From: [Flexibacter] sp. ATCC 35103
GTDB lineage: Bacteria; Bacteroidota; Bacteroidia; Flavobacteriales; Flavobacteriaceae
DNA length: 64,000 bases
Assembly (NCBI RefSeq): GCF_001975985.1
Contig: NZ_MTQF01000003.1
Span: 828,445-892,444, forward strand
Reading direction: 5' to 3'
The notes under the pieces are model-generated. The model was not told the DNA's origin. It saw nothing but the letters and a program-made list of their open reading frames with translations, and did no database searches. Below are positions 17,732-27,100 of this stretch, piece after piece (the stretch's first letter is position 1; each line of letters begins with the position of its first letter). The position numbers and the translations under genes are program-made.

Positions 17732-18571
17732 ATGACAACTAAAATTGCAATACAAGGTATTAAAGGTTCTTTTCATCATCAGGTTGTGAAAGAGTATTTC
17801 TCTGAAAATGTGGCTATTGATGAGTGTTTGTCTTTTGAAGAATTGGTTGACAGCCTGCTTTCAGGAAAATCTGATCAGGCGGTTATGGCAATAGAAAATT
17901 CGATTGCAGGGCCAATTATTCCAAATTATGCTTTGATTGATAAGAACAATTTACACATAATTGGAGAACATTATTTAAGCATTCACCAAAATTTAATGAC
18001 TTTAAAAGGTCAGAAAATTGAGGATATAAAAGAAGTTCATTCGCATCCAATGGCAATTTTGCAATGTATGGATTTCTTAAAACAATATCCGAACATTAAG
18101 TTGGTTGAAGACAAAGATACCGCTGAAACAGCAAGAAGAATTCAGGAAAAACAACTAACCGGAATTGCAGCAATTGCAAGTAAAGTAGCTTCGGAAATGT
18201 ATGATCTTGAAATTATCGCTCCGGAAATTCAAACGATAAAAAATAATATGACTCGTTTTGTGATTATCAAAAAGCAAAATTCATTTTTGCCGGAAAACGA
18301 AATCAACAGAGCTTCGATCAAATTTGAACTAGATCATAAAAGAGGAAGTTTAGCAGCGGTTTTGAATGTAATGAGTGATTGCAAACTGAATTTGACAAAA
18401 ATTCAATCGCTGCCAAAAATTGAAACTCCTTGGAAATATTCATTTTTCGTAGACGTGACATTCGAGAAATACGAAGATTTTGCAAAAGCCAAAACGTTAT
18501 TAAACATAATGGCAGAATATTTTAAGATATTGGGAGAATATAAAAATACCAAACCTTTAAGTCAGTCTTAA
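17732..18571 (+). CDS. pheA: Prephenate dehydratase
   Basis: This enzyme converts prephenate to phenylpyruvate for phenylalanine synthesis. The 279-residue monofunctional protein has the catalytic TRF motif in NNMTRFVIIKK (about residues 173-175) and the GIKGSFHHQVVKEYF N-terminus. An ACT domain occupies about 195-275 (RGSLAAVLNVMSDCKLNLTKIQSLP). The usual Phe-binding ESRP motif of the ACT domain reads QSLP here, so feedback control by Phe may be weak or different. It is the first gene of the Phe/Tyr operon, directly behind an attenuator. Confidence 0.94.
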   Translation: MTTKIAIQGIKGSFHHQVVKEYFSENVAIDECLSFEELVDSLLSGKSDQAVMAIENSIAGPIIPNYALIDKNNLHIIGEHYLSIHQNLMTLKGQKIEDIKEVHSHPMAILQCMDFLKQYPNIKLVEDKDTAETARRIQEKQLTGIAAIASKVASEMYDLEIIAPEIQTIKNNMTRFVIIKKQNSFLPENEINRASIKFELDHKRGSLAAVLNVMSDCKLNLTKIQSLPKIETPWKYSFFVDVTFEKYEDFAKAKTLLNIMAEYFKILGEYKNTKPLSQS

Positions 18572-18650
18572 AGTTAGAAAGCCGAAAGTCAAAAAGTCCA
18601 AAATAAAAAGAGCCTAAAGCATACAGCTTAAAGCCTAAAGCAGAAAAAAA

Positions 18651-19796
18651 ATGATTACAACAGCAAAAAGATTAGATACAGTTGAAGAATACTACTTCTC
18701 ATCAAAATTGAGAGAAGTTCGTCAACTGCAGTCTGAAGGAAAATCTATCATCAATATGGGAATTGGAAGCCCTGATTTGAGTCCGTCGAAAGCAGTAATT
18801 GAAGCGGTTGCCGCAGCAATTCAAGATGAAAACGGACATGGTTATCAGAGCTATCAGGGATTACCGGAATTGAGAAAAGGGATGGCAGATTTTTATCAGA
18901 ATCAGTTTGGTGTTGAATTAAATCCGAATAATGAGATTTTGCCTTTGATGGGATCGAAAGAAGGAATTATGCACATTTCGTTAGCTTTTTTGAATGAAGG
19001 GGATCACGTTTTGATTCCGAATCCGGGTTATCCGACTTATACTTCGGTAACAAATTTGGTTGGAGCAGTTCCGGTTTATTATGATCTAAAAGAAAAAAAT
19101 GCCTGGGAACCGGATTTTGAAGCTTTAGAAAAATTAGATCTGGAGAAAGTAAAAATTATGTGGCTGGGATATCCGCAAATGCCAACAGGAGCGAGAGGAA
19201 GTTTAGCGTTATTTGAAAAATTGGTTGCTTTTGCTAAAAAACACAACATATTATTGATCAACGACAATCCATATAGTTTTGTTTTGAATGATAATCCAAT
19301 GAGTTTATTGCAGGTTGAAGGCGCAAAAGAGGTGGCTTTAGAATTGAATTCACTTAGTAAAACATTTAACATGGCAGGCTGGAGAGTGGGGATGGTTTTA
19401 GGAAATCCTGAAATTATCGATGCAGTCTTAAAAGTAAAAAGCAACATGGATAGCGGTATGTTTTACGGAATCCAGAAAGGTGCAGTTGCAGCTTTGAATT
19501 GCGATAAATCATGGTTCGAAGATCAAAACAAGATTTACAGACGCCGCAGAGAATTGACAGAAAAACTAGCAGAGAAATTAGGCTGCGAAGTTTATAAAGA
19601 AGGAGTTGGGCTTTTTGTTTGGGCAAAACTTCCGGAAGGAATTGAATCATCAGAAAAGTTCATTGACGAAATATTATACGGGAAACACATTTTCATCACA
19701 CCGGGAACAATCTTCGGAAGTAATGGTGAAGGTTATATCAGATTCTCGTTGTGTGTGAAAGAAGAAAAAGTACAAGAAGCGATTGATAGATTTTAG
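18651..19796 (+). CDS. PLP-dependent aminotransferase, class I/II (probable aromatic aminotransferase)
   Basis: This 381-residue fold-type I enzyme has Lys237 as the PLP Schiff-base lysine in SLSKTFNMAGWRVG. Other class I/II landmarks are NPGYPTYTS, NDNPYSFV and the C-terminal IRFSLCVKEE arginine that binds the substrate carboxylate. Placed between prephenate dehydratase and prephenate dehydrogenase, it most likely transaminates phenylpyruvate and 4-hydroxyphenylpyruvate to Phe and Tyr. Family members can also act on other amino acids, so the substrate is inferred from context. Confidence 0.88.
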   Translation: MITTAKRLDTVEEYYFSSKLREVRQLQSEGKSIINMGIGSPDLSPSKAVIEAVAAAIQDENGHGYQSYQGLPELRKGMADFYQNQFGVELNPNNEILPLMGSKEGIMHISLAFLNEGDHVLIPNPGYPTYTSVTNLVGAVPVYYDLKEKNAWEPDFEALEKLDLEKVKIMWLGYPQMPTGARGSLALFEKLVAFAKKHNILLINDNPYSFVLNDNPMSLLQVEGAKEVALELNSLSKTFNMAGWRVGMVLGNPEIIDAVLKVKSNMDSGMFYGIQKGAVAALNCDKSWFEDQNKIYRRRRELTEKLAEKLGCEVYKEGVGLFVWAKLPEGIESSEKFIDEILYGKHIFITPGTIFGSNGEGYIRFSLCVKEEKVQEAIDRF

Positions 19797-19865
19797 AAGC
19801 AAGAGCAAAAAGAGTAAAGAACAAAGAACAAAGAGTAAAGAATCAAGATTTTTTGGTATAGTTTG

Positions 19866-19889
19866 TCAGGCTGAGCGAAGTCGAAGCCC
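19866..19889. repeat. Dispersed repeat, CTGAGCGAAGTCG type
   Basis: The core CTGAGCGAAGTCGAAGCC lies in the 162-nt gap between the aminotransferase and tyrA. A variant copy is at 63497-63520. Its GC content is above that of the surrounding DNA. Confidence 0.6.
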
Positions 19890-19958
19890 ATTCCAATTGG
19901 AATTTTGATTTTAAAATTTGGAATTTATAAAGAAGCTTAGCTTCTAATAAAAATAAAT

Positions 19959-20816
19959 ATGAAAGTATACGTAATAGGAATAGGGTTAATAGGCGGTTCG
20001 ATGGTGCTGGACATCAAAGACCAACATCCTGATGCAACTATTTTTGGGATCGATAGTAACGAACAACATTTGCAGGAAGCAATTGATTTAGGTGTTATCG
20101 ATCAGGCAGGAAGCTTTGAGGAATTGGCTGATGCTGATTTTGTAATTGTTTCGGTTCCGGTGGATGTAGCGTTGGTAGTTTTGCCAAAAGTGCTGGATTT
20201 AGTTGGAGATAAAACGATTGTTTTTGAAGTAGGTTCGACTAAAAAACCAATTTGTGATGCTGTTGCCAGTCACCCAAAAAGAAGGAACTTTATCGCCACA
20301 CATCCGATAGCAGGAACAGAGTTTTCAGGACCTTCGGCGGCGATAAGAGGTTTGTTTAAAGGAAAGACAAACATAATTTGTGAAGTGGAAAAAACCACTT
20401 TTAAATTGCAGGAAAAGGCGTTAAAGCTTTTTAGCGAAATAGGAATGAGGATTCGATATATGGATCCGACTTCGCACGACAAACACATTGCTTACGTTTC
20501 GCATTTGTCGCACATTAGTTCGTTTATGCTTGGGAAAACGGTAATGAACAAAGAAAAAGATGAACAGGATATTTTTGATATGGCGGGAAGTGGATTTGAA
20601 AGTACGGTTCGTTTGGCAAAAAGTTCTCCGGCAATGTGGACACCGATTTTTAAGCAAAACAAGGAACACGTTATCGAAACATTAGAAGAATATATTTCAA
20701 ATCTCAGTCGGTTTAGGGATTTGTTGAAAGATGAAAATTACAATGCCATTTTTGAAGAAATGGAAAGCACGAATAAAATCAAAGAAATATTAAACGGATT
20801 AACAATTAAAAAATAA
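19959..20816 (+). CDS. tyrA: Prephenate dehydrogenase
   Basis: This enzyme oxidises and decarboxylates prephenate to 4-hydroxyphenylpyruvate for tyrosine. It has 285 residues, with a Rossmann GIGLIGGSM near the N-terminus, FGIDSNEQH for the nucleotide, HPIAGTEFSGPSAA (about 109-122) and the substrate-binding HDKHIAYVSHLSHISS (about 174-189), all TyrA signatures. There is no fused chorismate mutase or ACT domain. The mutase activity comes from the next gene, which starts 20 nt downstream, so the two form one transcript. Confidence 0.94.
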   Translation: MKVYVIGIGLIGGSMVLDIKDQHPDATIFGIDSNEQHLQEAIDLGVIDQAGSFEELADADFVIVSVPVDVALVVLPKVLDLVGDKTIVFEVGSTKKPICDAVASHPKRRNFIATHPIAGTEFSGPSAAIRGLFKGKTNIICEVEKTTFKLQEKALKLFSEIGMRIRYMDPTSHDKHIAYVSHLSHISSFMLGKTVMNKEKDEQDIFDMAGSGFESTVRLAKSSPAMWTPIFKQNKEHVIETLEEYISNLSRFRDLLKDENYNAIFEEMESTNKIKEILNGLTIKK

Positions 20817-20835
20817 AAATAAACTAAAAATTAAG

Positions 20836-21918
20836 ATGGAAAATAAGAAAGAAATGAGAAAGTGGTTAGAAGATTTCAATTTAAATCACCCACTTGTGAT
20901 AGCTGGACCATGTAGTGCAGAAACGGAAGATCAAGTATTGAAAATTGCTCACGAATTGAAAGATTCAAAAGTTAGTGTATTCAGAGCTGGAATCTGGAAA
21001 CCAAGAACGCGTCCGGGAGGATTTGAAGGTGTTGGAGAAATTGGTTTAAAATGGTTGCAAAAAGCTAAAAAAGAAACTGGTTTGTTAATGGGTACTGAAG
21101 TTGCGACTGCAGCGCACTGTAAACTGGCTTTAGAACATGATATCGACGTTTTATGGGTTGGTGCACGTACAACTGCAAACCCTTTCGCAGTTCAGGAAAT
21201 TGCTGATACGTTGAAAGGAACTGATAAAATTGTTTTGGTTAAAAACCCTGTAAACCCTGATTTAGCTTTATGGTTGGGTGGTGTTGAGCGTTTACACATG
21301 GCTGGAATCGAGAAATTAGGAGTTATTCACAGAGGTTTTTCTACTTACGAAAAAACAAAATACAGAAACATTCCAGAATGGCAAATTGCTATCGAATTGC
21401 AAAATAAATTTCCTGATTTACCATTAATCATCGACCCGTCTCACATTACAGGAGATCGTAAAATGATTTTTGAAGTAACGCAAGAGGCTTTAGATTTGAA
21501 TTACGATGGTATGATTATCGAAACGCACTACGATCCGGACAACGCTTGGTCTGATGCTGCTCAACAAGTTACTCCAGACGCTTTGAAACAAATCATTAAA
21601 GATTTGACAATTAGAAAAACGGATGATACTACAGATCAGTACACTCAAAAAATGACAAAACTAAGAGCGAACATCGATGTACTTGATGCTAACTTATTAG
21701 ACTTGTTAGGAAAACGTATGAAAGTAGCGGACGAAATTGGTCAGGTGAAAAAAGATGCAAACGTAGCGATTCTTCAAAACAACCGTTGGAATGAAATTTT
21801 AGGAAAAATGATTCTTGAAGGTGAGAAAAAAGGTCTTACTGAAGAGTTTGTTTTAAAAATGTTCAAAGCAATTCACCAGGAAAGTATTGGTCACCAGGAA
21901 AAAGTTATCAATGCATAA
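20836..21918 (+). CDS. Bifunctional DAHP synthase / chorismate mutase type II
   Basis: The N-terminal domain (about 1-260) is a type I-beta 3-deoxy-7-phosphoheptulonate synthase (AGPCSAE motif, KPRTRPGGFEG, IDPSHITGDRKM), which catalyses the entry step of the shikimate pathway. The C-terminal domain (about 275-360) is an AroQ chorismate mutase (KLRANIDVLDANLLDLLGKRMKVADEIGQVKK). The two ends of the common aromatic pathway are therefore on one chain, and the mutase supplies prephenate to PheA and TyrA. It is the last gene of the operon, with a terminator behind it. A decayed copy of its 3' end lies at 23758-23832. Confidence 0.95.
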   Translation: MENKKEMRKWLEDFNLNHPLVIAGPCSAETEDQVLKIAHELKDSKVSVFRAGIWKPRTRPGGFEGVGEIGLKWLQKAKKETGLLMGTEVATAAHCKLALEHDIDVLWVGARTTANPFAVQEIADTLKGTDKIVLVKNPVNPDLALWLGGVERLHMAGIEKLGVIHRGFSTYEKTKYRNIPEWQIAIELQNKFPDLPLIIDPSHITGDRKMIFEVTQEALDLNYDGMIIETHYDPDNAWSDAAQQVTPDALKQIIKDLTIRKTDDTTDQYTQKMTKLRANIDVLDANLLDLLGKRMKVADEIGQVKKDANVAILQNNRWNEILGKMILEGEKKGLTEEFVLKMFKAIHQESIGHQEKVINA

Positions 21919-21954
21919 TATTTAAAAAGTTATCATTAAAAGTATTTTTTAATA

Positions 21955-21990
21955 AATAACCTCTTACAATTTGCGAGAGGTTATTTTTTT
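21955..21990 (+). terminator. Terminator of the Phe/Tyr operon
   Basis: The stem AATAACCTCT/AGAGGTTATT with an 11-nt loop is followed by a T run. Confidence 0.85.
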
Positions 21991-22038
21991 GCGTTCTTTG
22001 CAATTAAATTCTTGTTAAAATTAATTAAAAAAAGATCC

Positions 22039-23691
22039 ATGAAAAATACATTTGCTTTTCTTTTACTGGCATTATGCTTTATAAATTTACATGCACAAAA
22101 TAAAATTGAGAATCTAAATATGACTTATGGTGATGAATTACCAGATGACAAGCAAAAGATTATAAAAATTATCGGTGAAGCAAATGATAAAATTTATGCG
22201 TTAGCTCTTTCGGGAAAGGAAGATTTTTTCTTAAAAATTTTCGAATCAAAATCGATGAGAATGATTTCTTCAAACGGGATTGTTATTCCTAAGCTTGATG
22301 ATAGAGAAGTTGATTTTGAGGAAATATTTTTGTTAAATGAAAAATTATATGCAATAGGAAGTGTTTATAAAAAAAAGGATAAAACTTATAATCTGGTTGG
22401 TCTGGAGATTTCAGACACTGGGGTTTTAAGTGGTAAATCAATTTTATTGTTTAATTCTGTTGTAGATAAAAAATCAGAGAAAGGGGATTTTTATTTTAAA
22501 ATTTCTCAAGACGAAAACTCTTTGCTTGTTATGCATACCTCTTTGTTTTCTAAAGAAGATGCGGTTCAATATGAGATAAAATTATTAGATGACAGACTAA
22601 ATGTGCTTTTTACAAATACCGAGAAAGTAAAATTTGATGATAATAAAAAAGATTATGAATTCGATATTTCGGATTTTGAATTAAATTTTGAGAATGATGT
22701 TTTTTTAGTAATTAATGAATCTTATCGTGACTCAAAAAAGAAAGAAAAAATAGAAAAATTTCAGATCCATAAATTTAAAAAGGCCAATAACTATAAAAAA
22801 GAAATTGTTGATATAAATGTCACAGGAAAAGAAATTATTAATTGTAAAATGATTTCTACCGTAAAACATACTCTAAAGCTTGTTGGTTTTTATTCTAGTG
22901 TACGTGAAAATGGTAAAGGAAATAAAGATCTAAAAGGAATTTATAATGCAACTATAGATTTGACAAGTACAGCAAGTCCTGATATAAAATTTGAGGAGTT
23001 TGATTACGAAACAAAGGTTAAGCTGATAGGAGAACGTCGTGCTAAAAATGGTAAAGACGTAAAACCTCTCTATACAATTACAACTATAATTGAACGAAAT
23101 GATGGAGGTTTAATTGTTCTTTCAGAATTACAGAATGTTTTTTATGGCAAAAGTGCAGGATTCGGACCATTGGCATTTACCCCTGTTACTTATACAAAAA
23201 ATGAGATTATAGTAACTTCTTTAAAACCTGATGGTTCATTAGATTGGAGTAATGTATTGCCAAAAGAACAAGTTGCATCTGTAACCACAATGTCTTTGTC
23301 ATTAGGAGCTATGGCTGGTAATGGAAGTTTTACCGTTGGGGCATCTTTAATGATTCCAATGATAGATTTAGGAAAAGGACCAGAATATCTGGGAGCAATA
23401 CCAATGTATAAAAACGGGAAATTGAATGTGATTTTTAATGATAATGTTAAAAATAAAGGAATTACTAATATAGAAAAAATTAAAGCACTTGGCAATTACA
23501 ATAATGCAGTTCCGTCTCTTTTTATATTTGATGAAAACGGATTAATCACAAGAAAGGATCCTGATGAGGCCATTAAAAATGAATTAGTACTTCGACCAGG
23601 TGTTTATTACAGAAAAAATGAAAGTGAGTTAATTTTGTATTCTTCCAGAAAAAAACAAGATAAACTTGGACGATTATTGTTAGAGAAATAA
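22039..23691 (+). CDS. Secreted protein of unknown function
   Basis: This precursor of about 550 residues starts at the ATG at 22039, preferred over an upstream TTG at 22012 because it gives a clean signal peptide (MKNTFAFLLLALCF...LHAQ). The mature protein is rich in short beta-strand segments with repeated patterns (FEEIFLLNEKLYAIGS, GGLIVLSELQNV), which suggests a propeller-like fold. No catalytic motif or known family is recognised. It is a single-gene unit between the aromatic operon terminator and its own terminator. A fragment of the DAHP synthase/chorismate mutase gene just downstream suggests the gene arrived by insertion. Confidence 0.75.
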   Translation: MKNTFAFLLLALCFINLHAQNKIENLNMTYGDELPDDKQKIIKIIGEANDKIYALALSGKEDFFLKIFESKSMRMISSNGIVIPKLDDREVDFEEIFLLNEKLYAIGSVYKKKDKTYNLVGLEISDTGVLSGKSILLFNSVVDKKSEKGDFYFKISQDENSLLVMHTSLFSKEDAVQYEIKLLDDRLNVLFTNTEKVKFDDNKKDYEFDISDFELNFENDVFLVINESYRDSKKKEKIEKFQIHKFKKANNYKKEIVDINVTGKEIINCKMISTVKHTLKLVGFYSSVRENGKGNKDLKGIYNATIDLTSTASPDIKFEEFDYETKVKLIGERRAKNGKDVKPLYTITTIIERNDGGLIVLSELQNVFYGKSAGFGPLAFTPVTYTKNEIIVTSLKPDGSLDWSNVLPKEQVASVTTMSLSLGAMAGNGSFTVGASLMIPMIDLGKGPEYLGAIPMYKNGKLNVIFNDNVKNKGITNIEKIKALGNYNNAVPSLFIFDENGLITRKDPDEAIKNELVLRPGVYYRKNESELILYSSRKKQDKLGRLLLEK

Positions 23692-23697
23692 ATGAAA

Positions 23698-23733
23698 TAA
23701 AAAGGTTGTGAATTATATTTCATAATCTTTTTT
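23698..23733 (+). terminator. Terminator after the secreted protein
   Basis: A 13-bp stem, AAAAAGGTTGTGA/TCATAATCTTTTT with two G-U pairs, is followed by T residues. Confidence 0.7.
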
Positions 23734-23757
23734 GTAAATATCTATTTTGTACGTTAA

Positions 23758-23832
23758 TGGTTTTTTACGAAAATGTTTAAAGTAATTCACCAGGAAAGTA
23801 TTGTTCACCAAGAGAAAATTTTCAACGCATAA
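23758..23832 (+). pseudogene. Decayed 3'-end copy of DAHP synthase/chorismate mutase
   Basis: A 24-codon open stretch after an in-frame TAA ends in KMFKVIHQESIVHQEKIFNA and a TAA. The true gene ends KMFKAIHQESIGHQEKVINA, so 16 of 20 residues agree. Several of the nucleotide differences are silent (TTC/TTT, CAG/CAA, GAA/GAG, AAT/AAC). It has no start, no upstream domain and no promoter. It is best explained as a relic of a duplication or insertion at the 3' end of the gene at 20836-21918. Confidence 0.85.
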
Positions 23833-23838
23833 TTTTCT

Positions 23839-24108
23839 AAACCATATAAGTGATATAAGTTAATTTAAGTTTTATTAAAACTATTTTAAAATTTTCTTAT
23901 AGCATTATTTGAAAATAGATTGTTTTTTAAGAATCTCTGGCACTTTGTAAAAAAAGTGTTGGAGATTTTTAGTTATAAAGTATATAAATTTAATGTTAAA
24001 TAGAATTTTCTATATAGCATTGCCCGCGGTTTCAACCGTGGGCAATATTTTTCAAAGCTTTTAATCTCAATCTTAGGCTAATATTTTCTTATATAACTTA
24101 TATGGTTT
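23839..24108. repeat. Palindromic element, family A copy 2, with internal hairpins
   Basis: The left end is AAACCATATAAGTGATATAAG and the right end is CTTATATAACTTATATGGTTT. Between them lie two strong hairpins: 23932-23970 (AATCTCTGGCACTTT with AAAGTGTTGGAGATT, then T residues) and 24019-24046 (ATTGCCCGCGGTT with AACCGTGGGCAAT). The 490-nt gap before the VIT gene is filled by the terminator, the pseudogene fragment and this element. Confidence 0.75.
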
Positions 24109-24182
24109 GATTTTTATAACCCATTCCAACCTTTTTAGATTTTATATACTCTATAGTTATATACAAACTTAACTCTCGTGTT

Positions 24183-27100
24183 ATGAAATCAAAAAGACGT
24201 TTTTCTCAGCCATTAATTTTTCAAGTAAATTGGAAAGTGTTATTTTATATGTTATTGTTTTTAGGAACAAAATCTTTCGCACAAAGTCCTGAACTTACGG
24301 TAAAAGGAGAAGATGCTGAAAAAGTAAGAATGAATAAATTAATCGTCAATGTAAAAGTGGTTGGTAATATTGCTTATACAACTGCCGAAATGCATTTTTT
24401 TAATTCAGGATCCCGCCAGATGGAAGCAGAACTTATTTTTCCGTTACCTGAAAATGTTTCGGTTTCAAGGTATGCTATTGATATTAATGGTAAAATGCGA
24501 GAAGCAGTTCCCGTAAATAAAAATAAAGGAAAACAGGTTTTTGAAGCAATCGAACATCGTCGTGTTGATCCGGGATTGTTAGAAAAAGTAGATGGAAATA
24601 ATTTCAGAACCAGAATTTATCCGTTGATGCCAAACGGAGAACGAACTGTAATTATAGGGTATGAAGAAGAGCTTTCGGCACTTGATAAAGATAATTTGGC
24701 GTATCAACTAGTGAGTCGTTATCCTAAAAAGCTGGATCTGTTTGAAATAAATGTTTCGGTTTTAGGAACTGCGACATCACCAACTATTGCTGAAAATTCG
24801 GGTAATGAAATTGCTTTTTCAAAATGGAATCAATCTTTTCAGACTTCCATAAAAAAAGAAAACTATCAGCCATCTGAAAAATTAGTTTTTAAAATTCCAA
24901 TTCAGCAGAATATTCCAAGTGTAATTATGCAGAATGTTGGGGGTCAGCATTATTTTTATGGAAACACTTTTATCGAAGGAAATAAAATTACCAAAAAAAT
25001 ACCAGTTTCAATTGGCTTGATTTGGGACAATTCGTTGAGTTGTAAAACACGTGATTTGAAAAAAGAGCTGGCTTTGCTTGATGCTTACTTCCAAAAAATA
25101 AAAAACACTAAAGTCACTTTGTACTTTTTGAATTATACTTTTGAAAAACAAAATGAATATATAATTACTAATGGAAACTGGATAGCATTAAGAGCTGTTT
25201 TAGAGAATACCAAATATGATGGAGGAACGAGATTTTCTAAAATAAACCTTTTAGTTCATGATGAATTTTTGCTTTTTTCTGATGGATTGTCTTCTTTGAG
25301 TGATAATGTTCTGCCAAAGACTAAAAAGCCAATTTATACAATTACATCATCTGTTTCTGCTGATTTTTCTTTCCTGAATTATTCTTCGATGCAAACTGGC
25401 GGTAATTTGATCAACTTAAACCAGATAAATCAGGAAAATGCTTTGGATAAGTTGATAAATACAAACCTGAAATTTTTAGGAATAAAAGATAATTATACAA
25501 TAACTGATTTGTATCCAATCGAGGGCACTTCAGTTTCGGGTAGTTTTAGTTTTTCGGGGATTTCCCTGAATCCTAAAAATGAAATTACGTTGTTATTTGG
25601 TTATAATAACGAAGCTGTTTTAGAGCGAAAAATAACTCTGGATGCTAGTGTTCAAAACACAAATGATGTGAATATTGAAAAACTCTGGGCACAGAAAAAA
25701 ATAGCTAATCTTGATTTTCAATATGCTAAAAATGCTGATGAGATTGAACTTCTAGGAAAAAAATACGGAATCATAACCAAAAGCACATCGTTGATTGTTC
25801 TGGAAGATATTCGTGATTATATTTCTTATGATATTATTCCGCCGGCAGAATTGCGTACTGAATTTGACCGAATTAAAAAACAGGAGCAGAATAATAATCT
25901 GGCACAACAAAAGAATAACTGGGAAAGTATCCAAAGTTATTTTGAAGATTTAAATCATTGGTGGAAAAAAGATCTGAAATATTCAGCTCCAAAAGTTTTA
26001 CCAAAATCCAAGAAAAACTTACGCAGAGGATCTGAAACTATAAAAGGTGATGCCAATGCTGTGCTTACGATTGATGAGCCTGTTGGTTCAGGACCTGTAT
26101 TATCTATAGTCGAAGAAACGAAATCAAGTCCGGTAGCTGATCAGGTTAAATTTGTTGCGCCGGTACCGGCAAGAGCTTCTGAAATTACTTTAGATGCCTC
26201 AGAAAAAAAAGCAGAATCTGAGTTAAAAGAAGTTGTCGTTGTTGGTTATGGAACAGTTAAAAAATCTGAGGTTTCCTATTCTGTACAAACAATCTCGTCT
26301 GAAACTATTTCAAAAAACACTAATGTATCTCAAGCACTTGCTGGAAAAATTGCGGGAGTTCAAGTAAGTCAAGCGATTGAGACTGATAAATCTTTAAATA
26401 AAGAAATTTTATCGAATGAAGATTCTAAAAAAGATTTGATTATAGAAAGCGGCGATGCTCAGGTAATCGAAAATCAGACTAAAACCTGGAATCCGGATCG
26501 ATTATATCTTAAAGCGTTGGCAAAAGCTCCAAAAGACAAACAATATGAATTGTATTTAGAATTAAGAAACGGACAAGAAAACAATCCAAGCTTTTATTTT
26601 GATGTAGCACATTTTTTCTACAATCAGGGCGATGTAAAAAAAGCATTGCAAATCATTAGCAATATTGCCGATTTAGGTTTAGAAAATCATCAGCTTTATA
26701 AAACACTTACTTATACTTTACGACAATGGAAAGCTTATGATGATGCTGAGTTTACGGCAAGACAAATTGCAAAATGGAGAGCGCATGAACCACAAAGTTT
26801 AAGGGATTATGCTTTGGCTCTTGAAGATGCAGGGAAGTATCAGGAAGCTTTTGACCAATTGATTAAAGCATTGGAAGTAAATTATTACGGAGAAATGAGC
26901 GGACAATATGAAGGTGTTGAAGATATTATTTTAATGGATATTAACCGCTTGACGATTGAACACAAAGGTTTGAAAACGGGTAAACTCGATAAAAAATATT
27001 TGGAGAAAATGCCGGTTGATATCAGAATAATTATGATCTGGAACCTGATGGATGTAGATCTGGATTTACATATTATTGAGCCAAATGGCGAAGAATGTTA

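Noticed and set aside
22012..22038. TTG-initiated extension of the secreted protein
   Set aside because: It would add LKLIKKRS before the signal peptide; the ATG at 22039 gives a normal signal sequence.
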